A stretch of 64,000 bases of DNA from assembly GCA_017555695.1 (NCBI GenBank), contig JAFZFX010000011.1:62001-126000 (forward strand), in the 5' to 3' direction. The notes beneath the pieces are model-generated. The model worked only from the letters and a program-made list of their open reading frames with translations. It did not search any database and had not been told where the DNA came from. Made by a program: the position numbers and the translations under genes. Every line of letters begins with the position of its first letter. Positions within the stretch are counted from its first letter, which is position 1. The stretch comes from Alistipes sp. (GTDB taxonomy: Bacteria > Bacteroidota > Bacteroidia > Bacteroidales > Rikenellaceae). Shown piece after piece: positions 1 to 7,734 of this stretch.

Positions 1-961
1 CAGTGACATAAGTCGAAATAGCTCGGCTCGGCTGACCAGTCAGCAGATAACCTCTGAACTTAATCTCGCCACTCATCACTCCAGGCTTGAGCAATACCCA
101 CACATAACGACCACCAGCATTGAGCAACTTGTCGTCACTCATATCAATCAAGACTTTGTTTGTCTGGTCACTCCATACGGGGTCGCTGTCGGGGTTGATG
201 GCATCGAAAGATACCGTTCCACCCACCACATTGGTAGGGAATGTAATCTCCAACTGCTTGATACCCTTGAACATCAGATTGCGTCCTTCTGGGATGTAGA
301 TGCGTACTGCGTGCATCAGATGCTCGAACTCCATCGTCGGTTCGGGCCATACCTGGTTGCTTGTCTGCTCGGGGTTGCGCTCCACCAAAGCCCCGCCTCT
401 TACCGTAGCACGCATAATATCCAACTCGGCGTCGTAATCACCGCTCTGCGTTGTCGGCAAACTGTATGTAACGGTTGTGCCCACGCGTGAAGATGGCACG
501 GGGAAGGCAGCGTAATAATCATAAGTGTTCGACTGCGACATCGGCGATGGAATAGTTGCCGCAAAATCAGCCGAATAGTATGTGTAGTTGTAGTGGTCGA
601 GCGAGAATGTTGCAGCCTCGAATCCATCGGCAAAGTTTGTTGAGGCACTGCCGTCAGTTGCCACGGGTGCAGCCCACGCCACGAACTTGTCGTTGTCCGA
701 CCAGCGAATTGGCTGCTGACTACCTGCGGTGCCTTCGGCCACATCCCCTACCTGTGTACGGGTTGATGCTTTGCCCGAAACATCAATCACCTCATCCTCG
801 ATGAAGATTGTCGGATCGCTACCGCGCGTTGTCAGCCCCTGGCTTGCCTGCATCACTACTCTGCACTTTGTCACAGAGTTTGTGCTATCGCCTCTGTCGT
901 CGTTGCGACAAGCCGACAAAGCCAAAACAGCCAATAATAATATGTAGTTTCTTATTTGCAC
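1..961 (-). CDS. Fimbrillin-like lipoprotein, 3' end outside the window
   Basis: An open frame on the minus strand starts at a GTG at 961 and runs off the left edge, giving about 320 residues. The N-terminus MQIRNYILLLAVLALSAC is a lipoprotein signal peptide with lipobox LSAC, followed by a polar stretch. The middle carries a segment, FEHLMHAVRIYI, that resembles the conserved helix/strand of Bacteroidales fimbrillins, followed by GGTVSFDAINP. This suggests a surface lipoprotein of the fimbrillin (Mfa/FimA-like) superfamily, exported by the lipoprotein route and possibly assembled into a pilus or displayed singly. No in-frame ATG lies upstream before a stop, so GTG is the best start. Several shorter overlapping frames in this stretch are out of phase and are not real. 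The fimbrillin assignment is a fold-level inference; the lipoprotein call is firm. Confidence 0.7.
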   Translation of the reverse strand, partial: MQIRNYILLLAVLALSACRNDDRGDSTNSVTKCRVVMQASQGLTTRGSDPTIFIEDEVIDVSGKASTRTQVGDVAEGTAGSQQPIRWSDNDKFVAWAAPVATDGSASTNFADGFEAATFSLDHYNYTYYSADFAATIPSPMSQSNTYDYYAAFPVPSSRVGTTVTYSLPTTQSGDYDAELDIMRATVRGGALVERNPEQTSNQVWPEPTMEFEHLMHAVRIYIPEGRNLMFKGIKQLEITFPTNVVGGTVSFDAINPDSDPVWSDQTNKVLIDMSDDKLLNAGGRYVWVLLKPGVMSGEIKFRGYLLTGQPSRAISTYVT

Positions 962-988
962 TTTTATTACAAAATAACAATATGTGTG

Positions 989-1038
989 CAAAAATATGAA
1001 CTCTCTTTCACCCCTAAAAATAAATTCAACCAAATATA
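989..1038 (-). promoter_or_regulatory. Candidate promoter(s) of the fimbrillin-like gene
   Basis: Two matches to the Bacteroidetes -7 element TAnnTTTG occur on the minus strand: TATTTTTG at 996-989 and TATATTTG at 1038-1031. The nearer one would give a leader of about 20 bases. No convincing -33 TTTG is seen for either. Confidence 0.4.
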
Positions 1039-1166
1039 TTAATTTTATCACGAATTGATGTTTTGCCCACATAAACGCATTTATAGCATAAAAAGTTATC
1101 AATATCAATTCATTATGAAATTATATACTTTCGTTGAAATTTTATCCTCGGCATTTGCTTTTTACC

Positions 1167-1174
1167 TATATTTG
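1167..1174 (+). promoter_or_regulatory. Promoter -7 element for the barrel-protein pair
   Basis: TATATTTG matches the Bacteroidetes TAnnTTTG element and lies 32 bases before the ATG at 1207. The -33 element is not clear. Confidence 0.5.
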
Positions 1175-1206
1175 CGGCGGTCAATACTATTTATCAAAGT
1201 AGACTT

Positions 1207-1998
1207 ATGCGATTTTTACGATTCATACTTCTTGTTGCACTGTTGGCAATCTCGTTTGCAGGTTATGCCCAGACCGATGTGGCCGTGGCTGCAAATGCCG
1301 ATTCGCTCTCTCGTGCTGACAAGATTCGCCAGCGAGGCATCACCAACACTTCAAATGTCTTTATCCCCAAGGGGCTTTGGGCTTCGGGTTTGGCTACCTC
1401 GTATTCTCACCATATGAATACCAACTATCAGTTGGCTATTGTCGAGGGTATCTACTCCGAGGGTTACACCTTCAAGGTCAGCCCTATGGTTGCCTATACC
1501 ATCAAGGACAATATGGCCATCGGTGTTCGTGGCACCTACTCTCGTAGCAACCTTACGGTAGATAGCGCTGCGCTGAGGTTTGGTGACGAGGAGACTGGTA
1601 CCGAGATTACGGTCAATGATTACAAGGCTGTAAAGCACAACTATACCGTCGCCGCCATCTGGCGTCAGTATATACCGCTGGGCCGAAGTAAGCGCTTCGC
1701 CATCTTCAACGAGATTTCGATGGGTGCTGGCGGTACGCAGTCAATCTTTGCTGCTGATGAACCCATCAAGGGTACATTTGAGGAGGGTTACACCATCTCG
1801 CTCGGTGTGTCGCCTGGTTTGATGGCCTTCGCTACAAACGATGTTGCCATTGAGGTGAATGTCGGCGTTATGGGTATCAATTTCAGTAAGGTCGAGCAGA
1901 CCCACAATCAAGTGGCTGTTGGCGACAGATGTACCAGCAGTATGAATTTCAAAGTCAATCTGCTCTCAATCGGAGTGGGTCTATCCTTTTACTTATAG
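1207..1998 (+). CDS. Secreted outer-membrane beta-barrel-like protein (paralogue 1)
   Basis: The 263-residue product begins with a cleavable signal peptide (MRFLRFILLVALLAISFAGYAQ, cleavage after about residue 22). The mature part alternates hydrophobic and polar residues, is rich in Tyr, Gly, Ser and Thr, and ends with FYL, a terminal aromatic-hydrophobic motif typical of outer-membrane barrels. A family name could not be assigned. It resembles the next gene product in length, layout and the segment after the signal peptide (GLWASGLATSYS here, EWMTGLTASYG there), so the two look like an ancient duplication. They are 9 bases apart and surely cotranscribed from the promoter at 1167. A role as a small outer-membrane barrel of unknown substrate is an inference. 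Confidence 0.75.
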   Translation: MRFLRFILLVALLAISFAGYAQTDVAVAANADSLSRADKIRQRGITNTSNVFIPKGLWASGLATSYSHHMNTNYQLAIVEGIYSEGYTFKVSPMVAYTIKDNMAIGVRGTYSRSNLTVDSAALRFGDEETGTEITVNDYKAVKHNYTVAAIWRQYIPLGRSKRFAIFNEISMGAGGTQSIFAADEPIKGTFEEGYTISLGVSPGLMAFATNDVAIEVNVGVMGINFSKVEQTHNQVAVGDRCTSSMNFKVNLLSIGVGLSFYL

Positions 1999-2007
1999 TG
2001 TAGAACA

Positions 2008-2823
2008 ATGCAACGCTTAATTTACATATTGATGTTCGGCGCACTCCTCTTCACCGCAGGAGTTGAGTCGGCGTATGGTCAGGAGCTGAAATTCAAGGGC
2101 AGCAAGATGCGCCGTCTGGATAGAGAGATTCAGTCTGGCTCTACTTTCGGATATAGAGGCGAGTGGATGACGGGACTTACGGCCTCTTACGGCACGCTCA
2201 CGAGTGAGGATTCGCAGTTCTGGATGTATCTCGATAATATCAATGTCGAGGGTGCTATCACCACCGTAAAACCCTTCTTTGGCTACTTCTATCGCGACAA
2301 CCGTTGCGTTGGCCTTCGTTTGGGTTATCAGTATATCGACGGCAACTTGGGCAGTATGGCTTTGGATTTAGGTGAGCAGAACGATATCTCGCTCAGCATA
2401 GCGGGTATGCAATTCGATAGCAATAACTTCTCTACCGCCCTATTCCACCGCTCATACTTCGCTATCGACCCCAAGGGCCAGTTCGGCGTCTTTGCTGAGG
2501 TTGAGGCTGCTGCGCAGTTCGGTTCAAGCAACTTTGCAAATAATTCGGGCGCCGAGTCTAAGTTTTCTAAGAGCGACAATCTTAAGTTGAGCCTTGGCTT
2601 TAACCCGGGTGTTGCGGTCTATATCTTCCCGTCGGTATGTGCCACTATCTCAGTTGGTTTGGGTGGTGTTCGCTATACTCACATCACACAATATGATGCC
2701 GATGGTGTCAAGACTGGTGCGCGCACCGCATCAAAGATGCAGTTCCGCATCAATTTGGCCGATATCCACTTCGGAATGGTCGTGCATCTGTGGAACAAAA
2801 AGAAAATGGAGCTTGCGCGATAG
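2008..2823 (+). CDS. Secreted outer-membrane beta-barrel-like protein (paralogue 2)
   Basis: This 271-residue protein has a signal peptide (MQRLIYILMFGALLFTAGVESAYGQ, cleavage after about residue 25) and a mature part with short amphipathic strands rich in Gly, Tyr, Phe and Asn, consistent with an 8- to 12-strand outer-membrane barrel. It ends VVHLWNKKKMELAR, so the last strand (IHFGMVVHLW) is followed by a short basic tail, unlike the first paralogue, which stops at the strand. It sits 9 bases after paralogue 1, and a strong terminator follows 40 bases downstream, closing a two-gene operon. The function is unknown. Confidence 0.75.
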   Translation: MQRLIYILMFGALLFTAGVESAYGQELKFKGSKMRRLDREIQSGSTFGYRGEWMTGLTASYGTLTSEDSQFWMYLDNINVEGAITTVKPFFGYFYRDNRCVGLRLGYQYIDGNLGSMALDLGEQNDISLSIAGMQFDSNNFSTALFHRSYFAIDPKGQFGVFAEVEAAAQFGSSNFANNSGAESKFSKSDNLKLSLGFNPGVAVYIFPSVCATISVGLGGVRYTHITQYDADGVKTGARTASKMQFRINLADIHFGMVVHLWNKKKMELAR

Positions 2824-2862
2824 GCGCTCGCTGTCCTAATGACATAACAGACTACTCTATAC

Positions 2863-2898
2863 TCGCCTGGCCGATAACGCGTCAGGCGATTTTGTTTT
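2863..2898 (+). terminator. Rho-independent terminator of the barrel-protein operon
   Basis: TCGCCTG (2863-2869) pairs perfectly with CAGGCGA (2883-2889) across a 13-base loop, followed by TTTTGTTTTG. Confidence 0.8.
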
Positions 2899-2922
2899 GT
2901 AGTTAGCCTACTCTGGTGGCTT

Positions 2923-2958
2923 TTTGTTTTACCAAATCGAAAATTTATATTATCTTTG
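2923..2958 (+). promoter_or_regulatory. Promoter upstream of the beta-helix protein gene
   Basis: TTTG at 2923-2926 and TATCTTTG at 2951-2958 form a Bacteroidetes -33/-7 pair with a slightly long spacer of 24 bases. The leader to the ATG at 3028 is about 60 bases. Confidence 0.6.
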
Positions 2959-3027
2959 TATGAAGCTTTGTGCCCTTGGTCATAGCTTGTGGCAAAGGAG
3001 ATTTAATCAGTAAAATTATAGAGATTT

Positions 3028-4086
3028 ATGCGTATGAAACAGTTGCTTGTTGTGTTGTTGGCCCTCACCATCTCGGTGACAGGCTTTGCACAGCCCACAC
3101 CCAAGGATAAGGGTTTTGTCGTAGTAAAGGTTAAGAGTAATGGCAAGGTTGATGTCAGCGATGCCATTCAGAAGATTATCGACGATAACCCCAACCGCAC
3201 TATCTACTTCCCCGATGGCGTTTACCTTATCTCGAAGCCTATCTGCACTCCTGCCGACCCGAGCAAGAGCGTAGTGTTGGAGCTCTCTAACTATGCCGTT
3301 ATCAAAGCTGTGGAGGATTGGTCAAACGACGAGGCTATGATTCGTTTGGGTGGAAAAGACCCCTTCAACAACATCACCACGCCTGGTAGCAACTACTACC
3401 TCGCTGGCGGCGTTATCGATGGCAGTGGCGTAGCAAAGGGCGTTTCAATCGACAGCGGTCGCGAGACAGTCATCCGCAACACCTCAATCAAGAGCGTTTC
3501 GCTCGGTATCCATGTTAAGCACGGTGCCAATAGCGGCTCGTCAGATGCCGACATCCATAGCGTAAATATCGTAGGTAACAATAAGCCCGACTGTGTTGGT
3601 GTGCTGGTCGAGGGTTACGACAACACCTTCACCAATATGCGTATAGGTGGCGTTCATATCGGCTTCCTTATCCGTTCTGAGGCCAACTCTTTGCGTAACA
3701 TCCACCCGCTCTATTATGGTGGCAACGATGAGTACTACCAGACAAGTTGCGGTTTTGTCGATGAGCGTCAGAATAACTGGTATGACTTCTGTTACAGCGA
3801 CGAGTTTGCCGTTGCTTTCAAGATCAATGGCGGTCGTAGCCTCTATAACAACTGCTTCGCTTTCTGGTACTCAAATCGAGGCGTTAAGCACACGCTGTTC
3901 CAGACAACGGGCGGTTTCAACTCAGATGTTATGAATGTCAATGTGGGCTTCAGCCAGGGTAATAAGACCAACGAGAATAAGATTCTTGAGGCCGAGAATG
4001 CGTCTGGCTCGGGTACATTCTTCAATCTGCATATTGGTGATGCGAGCGTGGTGACCGACAACTCACACCTCAAGTATATGCGATAG
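3028..4086 (+). CDS. Secreted right-handed beta-helix protein, pectate-lyase-3-like
   Basis: The 352-residue protein has a signal peptide (MRMKQLLVVLLALTISVTGFAQ). The next part, with DVSDAIQKIIDDNPNRTIYFP followed by DGVYLISKPI, is the hallmark N-terminal turn of the pectate-lyase-3/GH28-like superfamily: a helix predicted from DAIQKII, then the first beta-helix coil. The rest is made of repeating short strands with stacked Asn, Val and Ile (GVIDGSG, GVSIDSG, SLGIHVKHG, IGGVHIGFLI), as expected for a parallel beta-helix. Such proteins usually bind or cleave polysaccharide; catalytic residues could not be assigned, so activity is unproven. It is 21 bases upstream of truA and is probably cotranscribed with it, an association with no obvious functional logic. 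Confidence 0.7.
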   Translation: MRMKQLLVVLLALTISVTGFAQPTPKDKGFVVVKVKSNGKVDVSDAIQKIIDDNPNRTIYFPDGVYLISKPICTPADPSKSVVLELSNYAVIKAVEDWSNDEAMIRLGGKDPFNNITTPGSNYYLAGGVIDGSGVAKGVSIDSGRETVIRNTSIKSVSLGIHVKHGANSGSSDADIHSVNIVGNNKPDCVGVLVEGYDNTFTNMRIGGVHIGFLIRSEANSLRNIHPLYYGGNDEYYQTSCGFVDERQNNWYDFCYSDEFAVAFKINGGRSLYNNCFAFWYSNRGVKHTLFQTTGGFNSDVMNVNVGFSQGNKTNENKILEAENASGSGTFFNLHIGDASVVTDNSHLKYMR

Positions 4087-4107
4087 CCATCGGAGACAGA
4101 TTTTTTA

Positions 4108-4881
4108 ATGACAGACTTTTTTACCGTGCGTTACTTTATTGAACTATCATACGACGGAGCCGCCTACTGCGGTTGGCAGCGACAGCCCGATGCTCCTACC
4201 GTTCAGCAGGCGTTGGAGCAGGCGCTCTCTACTCTGTTGCGAGAGCCTATCGAGGTGGTGGGTGCTGGCAGAACAGATACGGGCGTCAATGCGTCGTATT
4301 ATGTGGCCCATTTCGATATAGAGAAGGGCGTGAATGATTGTGCGCAGTTGGTCTATAAGTTAAACCTCATTCTTCCGCAGGATATCGCTGTGCGTCGTGT
4401 CAGAGCCGTTAAGGCCGAGGCTCACGCACGATTCGATGCTGTCGAGCGCGAATACACCTACTACATCTCGCAGCGTAAGAATCCGTTTCGTCGTTACTCG
4501 GCGTGGCAATACTATGTGCCACTCGATGTCGAGCGTATGAACGAGGCAGCAGCGAAACTTTTGGAGTATGACGATTTCACATCGTTTGCCAAACTCAACT
4601 CCAACAACAAGACCAACATCTGTCGTGTCGTCAAGGCCGAGTGGCGCAGAGCCGATGGTGATGACGATTTGCTTATTTTTACGATCCGTGCCGACCGCTT
4701 TTTGCGCAATATGATTCGTGCCATTGTCGGTACGCTGGTCGATGTGGGGCGTGGCAGATACTCGGTTGATGATTTCGAGCGTATATTGCATAGTCGCGAC
4801 CTCTCGCTCTCAAGTGCTGGCGCACCCGCGCAGGGACTCTTCTTGAGTGATGTCGCTTATAGTGAAGACATTTACATTTAA
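4108..4881 (+). CDS. truA: tRNA pseudouridine(38-40) synthase TruA
   Basis: This enzyme converts U38, U39 and U40 of the tRNA anticodon arm to pseudouridine in the cytoplasm. The 257-residue length is normal. The N-terminal segment FIELSYDGAAYCGWQRQP and the catalytic motif GAGRTDTGV with Asp57 are clear, as are the later conserved segments REYTYYI, FTSFAKL and FLRNMIRAIVGTL. The motif continues GVNA rather than the more usual GVHA, a conservative oddity next to the active site. The start chosen (ATG at 4108) gives an N-terminus a few residues longer than the core fold; an internal start is possible. It lies between the beta-helix gene and a small membrane protein gene and precedes the terminator at 5119. 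Confidence 0.95.
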   Translation: MTDFFTVRYFIELSYDGAAYCGWQRQPDAPTVQQALEQALSTLLREPIEVVGAGRTDTGVNASYYVAHFDIEKGVNDCAQLVYKLNLILPQDIAVRRVRAVKAEAHARFDAVEREYTYYISQRKNPFRRYSAWQYYVPLDVERMNEAAAKLLEYDDFTSFAKLNSNNKTNICRVVKAEWRRADGDDDLLIFTIRADRFLRNMIRAIVGTLVDVGRGRYSVDDFERILHSRDLSLSSAGAPAQGLFLSDVAYSEDIYI

Positions 4882-4908
4882 TTGTTAAATATAAAATTTT
4901 TAGAGAAA

Positions 4909-5094
4909 ATGGGAACATTGCTTTATTTGGCAGGTTTGGTATGCTCTATCTGGTGTGTACTCGACATTTTGAAGAAGCCTATCGGCCTCGTTGGTAAGTT
5001 GGTTACTGCAGTTGTAGTTTTGGCAACAAGCTGGTTAGGTTTGGCTCTTTACTATTTCTGGGCTCGTCACAACCTCACTTCTTGGTTCAAGTAA
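4909..5094 (+). CDS. Small two-helix membrane protein
   Basis: This 61-residue protein starts at ATG 4909 (MGTLLYLAGLVCSIWCVLDI...). A TTG start 27 bases upstream would add nine residues and is less likely. It consists of two hydrophobic helices (about residues 3-21 and 34-54) separated by a short basic loop, KKPIGLVGK, and ends with a polar ARHNLTSWFK tail. It looks like a conserved small inner-membrane protein of Bacteroidales; no function is known. It follows truA by 27 bases and is followed immediately by a strong terminator, so it is the last gene of that unit. Confidence 0.7.
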   Translation: MGTLLYLAGLVCSIWCVLDILKKPIGLVGKLVTAVVVLATSWLGLALYYFWARHNLTSWFK

Positions 5095-5118
5095 TGGGTT
5101 TTGACAAATCTTAAGCAA

Positions 5119-5146
5119 AAAGGGAAAGTGTAGCTTTCCCTTTTTT
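5119..5146 (+). terminator. Rho-independent terminator after the small membrane protein gene
   Basis: AAAGGGAAAG (5119-5128) pairs with CTTTCCCTTT (5134-5143) across a 5-base loop, followed by TTTG. Flanking AAGCAA/TTGCTT extends the stem. Confidence 0.9.
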
Positions 5147-5168
5147 GTTGCTTAAATTGTTCGAAAAG

Positions 5169-5194
5169 TATACTAATGGCAATAATTTAGTATA
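5169..5194. repeat. Perfect 8-bp inverted repeat, possible operator
   Basis: TATACTAA (5169-5176) and TTAGTATA (5187-5194) are exact reverse complements separated by 10 bases. The element lies about 80 bases before the AT-rich gene at 5272, in a stretch without a recognisable TAnnTTTG promoter. It could be a dimeric-regulator site; with no T-run it is not a terminator. Confidence 0.4.
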
Positions 5195-5271
5195 TGATAT
5201 ATTGCACCCGATTTTTTTATTATTAATTTTACAAAGGAAAATCCTGCTTAACCATAAAAAGAGGTGTGCTT

Positions 5272-6276
5272 ATGAAACGGTTGATTTGTGTATGCACATG
5301 CTTATGTGTGTTGATTAGCGCGACACTTGTTGCCTATGCTAAATGTGACAGTTTTTCTCTCGATGATGTCAGCACCTCTTTGCCATCTACGAAGATGCAG
5401 TCGTCGCAATGGTTAAGGGAGGTTAATTACTCGTTAAATTTGGCTACGCGAGTAAGTAGTGATGAACAAGTAGTTTTGAAAGATTACAAATATTTGGGTG
5501 TCGTAGACTCAAATGAAGCAAAACAAAAGTTGATAGATGATGTTTTTCATAAAGAAGCTATAACCATACGCTATGGACTTGATTTAGGGGCAATAGAATT
5601 TTATACCTGGAAAGAACTAAGAGAGTTTAATATCGAAGGTAATAATGAATTGATTGCAAAAGTAAGTGACTTGATAACAGTTGGTGTGACGGAGGCGTTG
5701 GAACTTACTTGGCTGTATCAAGGTGTTATTTACAAGTCAAAGGCGATTGTTGATAGCGAAGATGGTATCATATTCGATAATATAGCATCGTATGCTTTAG
5801 ATTATAGTGCAAAAATACCTCGTCAAGAAGATCATAAATATGGTAGATTATCATCAACTCGTTCTTTATATGCTATGGGCTTGTTAGACTCTATGGATAG
5901 TGTTGGTGGTGATTCTGTACATACATTTGTTTTTGAGTTGAGTGATATGGCAGATAGAATAGAGTTAACTACGGGTAAACCGGCTTGGAAATATTCAATA
6001 AAGGTGCGATCTATTTTCGATGATAATGGTATACTAATATATCGAAGATGTGAATCAAAAAGTGAAGCTGCTTTAGGTTGGGCTTGTGAGGCTGCCGCTG
6101 AAACTATTTCAGGAAATTTATATTCATCTCCTTATCACGAGTTTGCTTGGGGGTGGTCATATGGAAGTAATAATACTACTATAAATATTTCGTTTGCAGG
6201 AAATGGATTTACTATAACTGGAGGAGATCATACTGAAAGGGGGACAGAAATCCATAGTCCAATATATTATCAATAG
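5272..6276 (+). CDS. AT-rich secreted protein of unknown function
   Basis: The start is ATG 5272, six bases after GAGGTG (a rare Shine-Dalgarno-like signal here); a GTG two codons upstream is less likely. The 334-residue protein has a signal peptide (KRLICVCTCLCVLISATLVAYA, cleavage about residue 24). The mature part shows no recognised domain: a mixed N-terminal region (RYGLDLGAIEFYTWKELREF), a central region with VFELSDMADRIELTTGK, and a C-terminal Gly/Asn/Ser-rich strand segment (NNTTINISFAGNGFTITGG). Codons are strongly A/T-ending (aaa, gat, tta, agt), unlike the neighbours, which suggests recent acquisition. It stands alone between two terminators. No function can be proposed from sequence. 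Confidence 0.7.
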   Translation: MKRLICVCTCLCVLISATLVAYAKCDSFSLDDVSTSLPSTKMQSSQWLREVNYSLNLATRVSSDEQVVLKDYKYLGVVDSNEAKQKLIDDVFHKEAITIRYGLDLGAIEFYTWKELREFNIEGNNELIAKVSDLITVGVTEALELTWLYQGVIYKSKAIVDSEDGIIFDNIASYALDYSAKIPRQEDHKYGRLSSTRSLYAMGLLDSMDSVGGDSVHTFVFELSDMADRIELTTGKPAWKYSIKVRSIFDDNGILIYRRCESKSEAALGWACEAAAETISGNLYSSPYHEFAWGWSYGSNNTTINISFAGNGFTITGGDHTERGTEIHSPIYYQ

Positions 6277-6287
6277 GATAAATAATT

Positions 6288-6326
6288 AAAAATGGAGCCA
6301 TCCGAAAGAGGTGGCTCCATTTTGTT
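6288..6326. terminator. Bidirectional terminator between convergent genes
   Basis: AAAATGGAGCCA (6289-6300) pairs with TGGCTCCATTTT (6312-6323), with a T-run on both strands. It serves the gene at 5272 (+) and lpdA (-). Confidence 0.9.
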
Positions 6327-6349
6327 ATTAACTATATTCGATACCTGAA

Positions 6350-7723
6350 TTACAGATGTATCGCTGCATCCATTGCGGCCTCGGCGGCCTCCATCAAACC
6401 CTCGTACATTGTGGGATGTGAGTGTATTGTGCGTGCCAGAGTGTGTGCCGTAACACCCAAGCGCTTAGCCAGAGTAGGCTCGCCCAACATCTCCGTAACA
6501 TTTCCTCCGACCAGATGTGCGCCTATTACGCGCTCCTCGCCATCGAAAATCAACTTCACAAAACCATCTCTGTCGCCTGCTGCTGTCGCTTTACCCGATG
6601 CTGTGAAGGGGAAGCGGCCAACCTTGTAGTCGATACCCTTCTCGCGGGCGCGCTGCTCTGTGATGCCCACCGATGCCACCTCGGGTGAAGTGAATACGCA
6701 CGAAGGTATTGTGGTGTAATCCACCGCCTCGGGCTTTAGACCGCAGATATGCTCAACGCAGTGTATCGCCTCGGCCGATGCCACATGAGCCAGTGCGGGC
6801 GTGGGGATAATGTCACCGATGGCATAGATGCCCTCCACCGATGTCTGGTAGTGCTCGTCTACGATAACCTTATCGCGCTCCACTTTGATACCTAACTCCT
6901 CGATGCCTATGCCCTCGATGTTAGACTTGATGCCCACCGCCGACAATACCACATCGGCCGTCAGGCTCTCTGCGCCCTTCTTGCCCTCGATGTCGATTAC
7001 GCAGTGGTCATCCTCTACCCTAACATCCTTTACTGTTGTTGAGGTCATCACCGCCGCACGCAACTTACGGAACGAGCGCTCCATCGTCTTCGATACCTCC
7101 TCGTCCTCCAGCGGCATAAGCTGTGGCATATATTCGATGATTGTAACCTTCACACCCAGCGATGCGTAGAGGTAGGCAAACTCGCTACCAATGGCACCCG
7201 AGCCCACCACAACCATCGATTCGGGTAGCGTCGGCAATACCAGCGCCTCCTTCGATGTGATTATGCGCTTGCCATCCACGGGGATGAATGGCATAGTGCG
7301 GGGACGCGCACCAGTCGAGAGTATTATCGCGTCAGCCTCGTAAATTGTACCATCCACATCCACCTGACCCTTGGCCGCCAAACGACCAAAGCCGTTGATG
7401 ATGTCGATGTTGTTCTTCTTCATCAGGAATGCCACACCCTTGCTCATTGTCTCGGCTACGGTGCGAGAACGGGCTACAATCTTTTCCCAATCGGGCTTTA
7501 CTTCACCCTCGATTGCCACGCCGTAGTGGGCGGCATTCTTGCAGTAGGTATAGACCTGCGCACTCTTCAGCAGTGCCTTTGTGGGGATGCAACCCCAATT
7601 AAGACATACACCGCCAAGGTCGGCCTTCTCGACGATGGCAACCTTCTTACCCAACTGTGCCGCGCGTATGGCAGCCACATAACCGCCAGGTCCGCTACCT
7701 ATAACTATAATATCGTACTTCAT
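6350..7723 (-). CDS. lpdA: Dihydrolipoyl dehydrogenase (E3)
   Basis: This FAD enzyme reoxidises dihydrolipoamide of 2-oxoacid dehydrogenase or glycine cleavage complexes, passing electrons to NAD. Visible features are the N-terminal FAD motif GSGPGGYVAA (9-18), the redox pair GGVCLNWGCIP (Cys40/Cys45), the NAD-binding GSGAIGSEFA, and the C-terminal catalytic HSHPTMYE (His436, Glu441). The 457-residue length is standard. It is the last gene of the minus-strand unit that begins with murT, 11 bases after the GH10 gene. No E1, E2 or glycine-cleavage gene is in the window, so its complex partners are elsewhere. Its placement after cell-wall and xylan genes is unusual. Confidence 0.95.
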   Translation of the reverse strand: MKYDIIVIGSGPGGYVAAIRAAQLGKKVAIVEKADLGGVCLNWGCIPTKALLKSAQVYTYCKNAAHYGVAIEGEVKPDWEKIVARSRTVAETMSKGVAFLMKKNNIDIINGFGRLAAKGQVDVDGTIYEADAIILSTGARPRTMPFIPVDGKRIITSKEALVLPTLPESMVVVGSGAIGSEFAYLYASLGVKVTIIEYMPQLMPLEDEEVSKTMERSFRKLRAAVMTSTTVKDVRVEDDHCVIDIEGKKGAESLTADVVLSAVGIKSNIEGIGIEELGIKVERDKVIVDEHYQTSVEGIYAIGDIIPTPALAHVASAEAIHCVEHICGLKPEAVDYTTIPSCVFTSPEVASVGITEQRAREKGIDYKVGRFPFTASGKATAAGDRDGFVKLIFDGEERVIGAHLVGGNVTEMLGEPTLAKRLGVTAHTLARTIHSHPTMYEGLMEAAEAAMDAAIHL

Positions 7724-7734
7724 ATTGGTTTACT

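Noticed and set aside
168..744. Short minus-strand frames at 168-350 and 400-744 and plus-strand frames at 556-804
   Set aside because: They overlap the open lipoprotein frame 961-1 in other phases; the lipoprotein frame has the signal peptide, lipobox and fimbrillin-like motifs.
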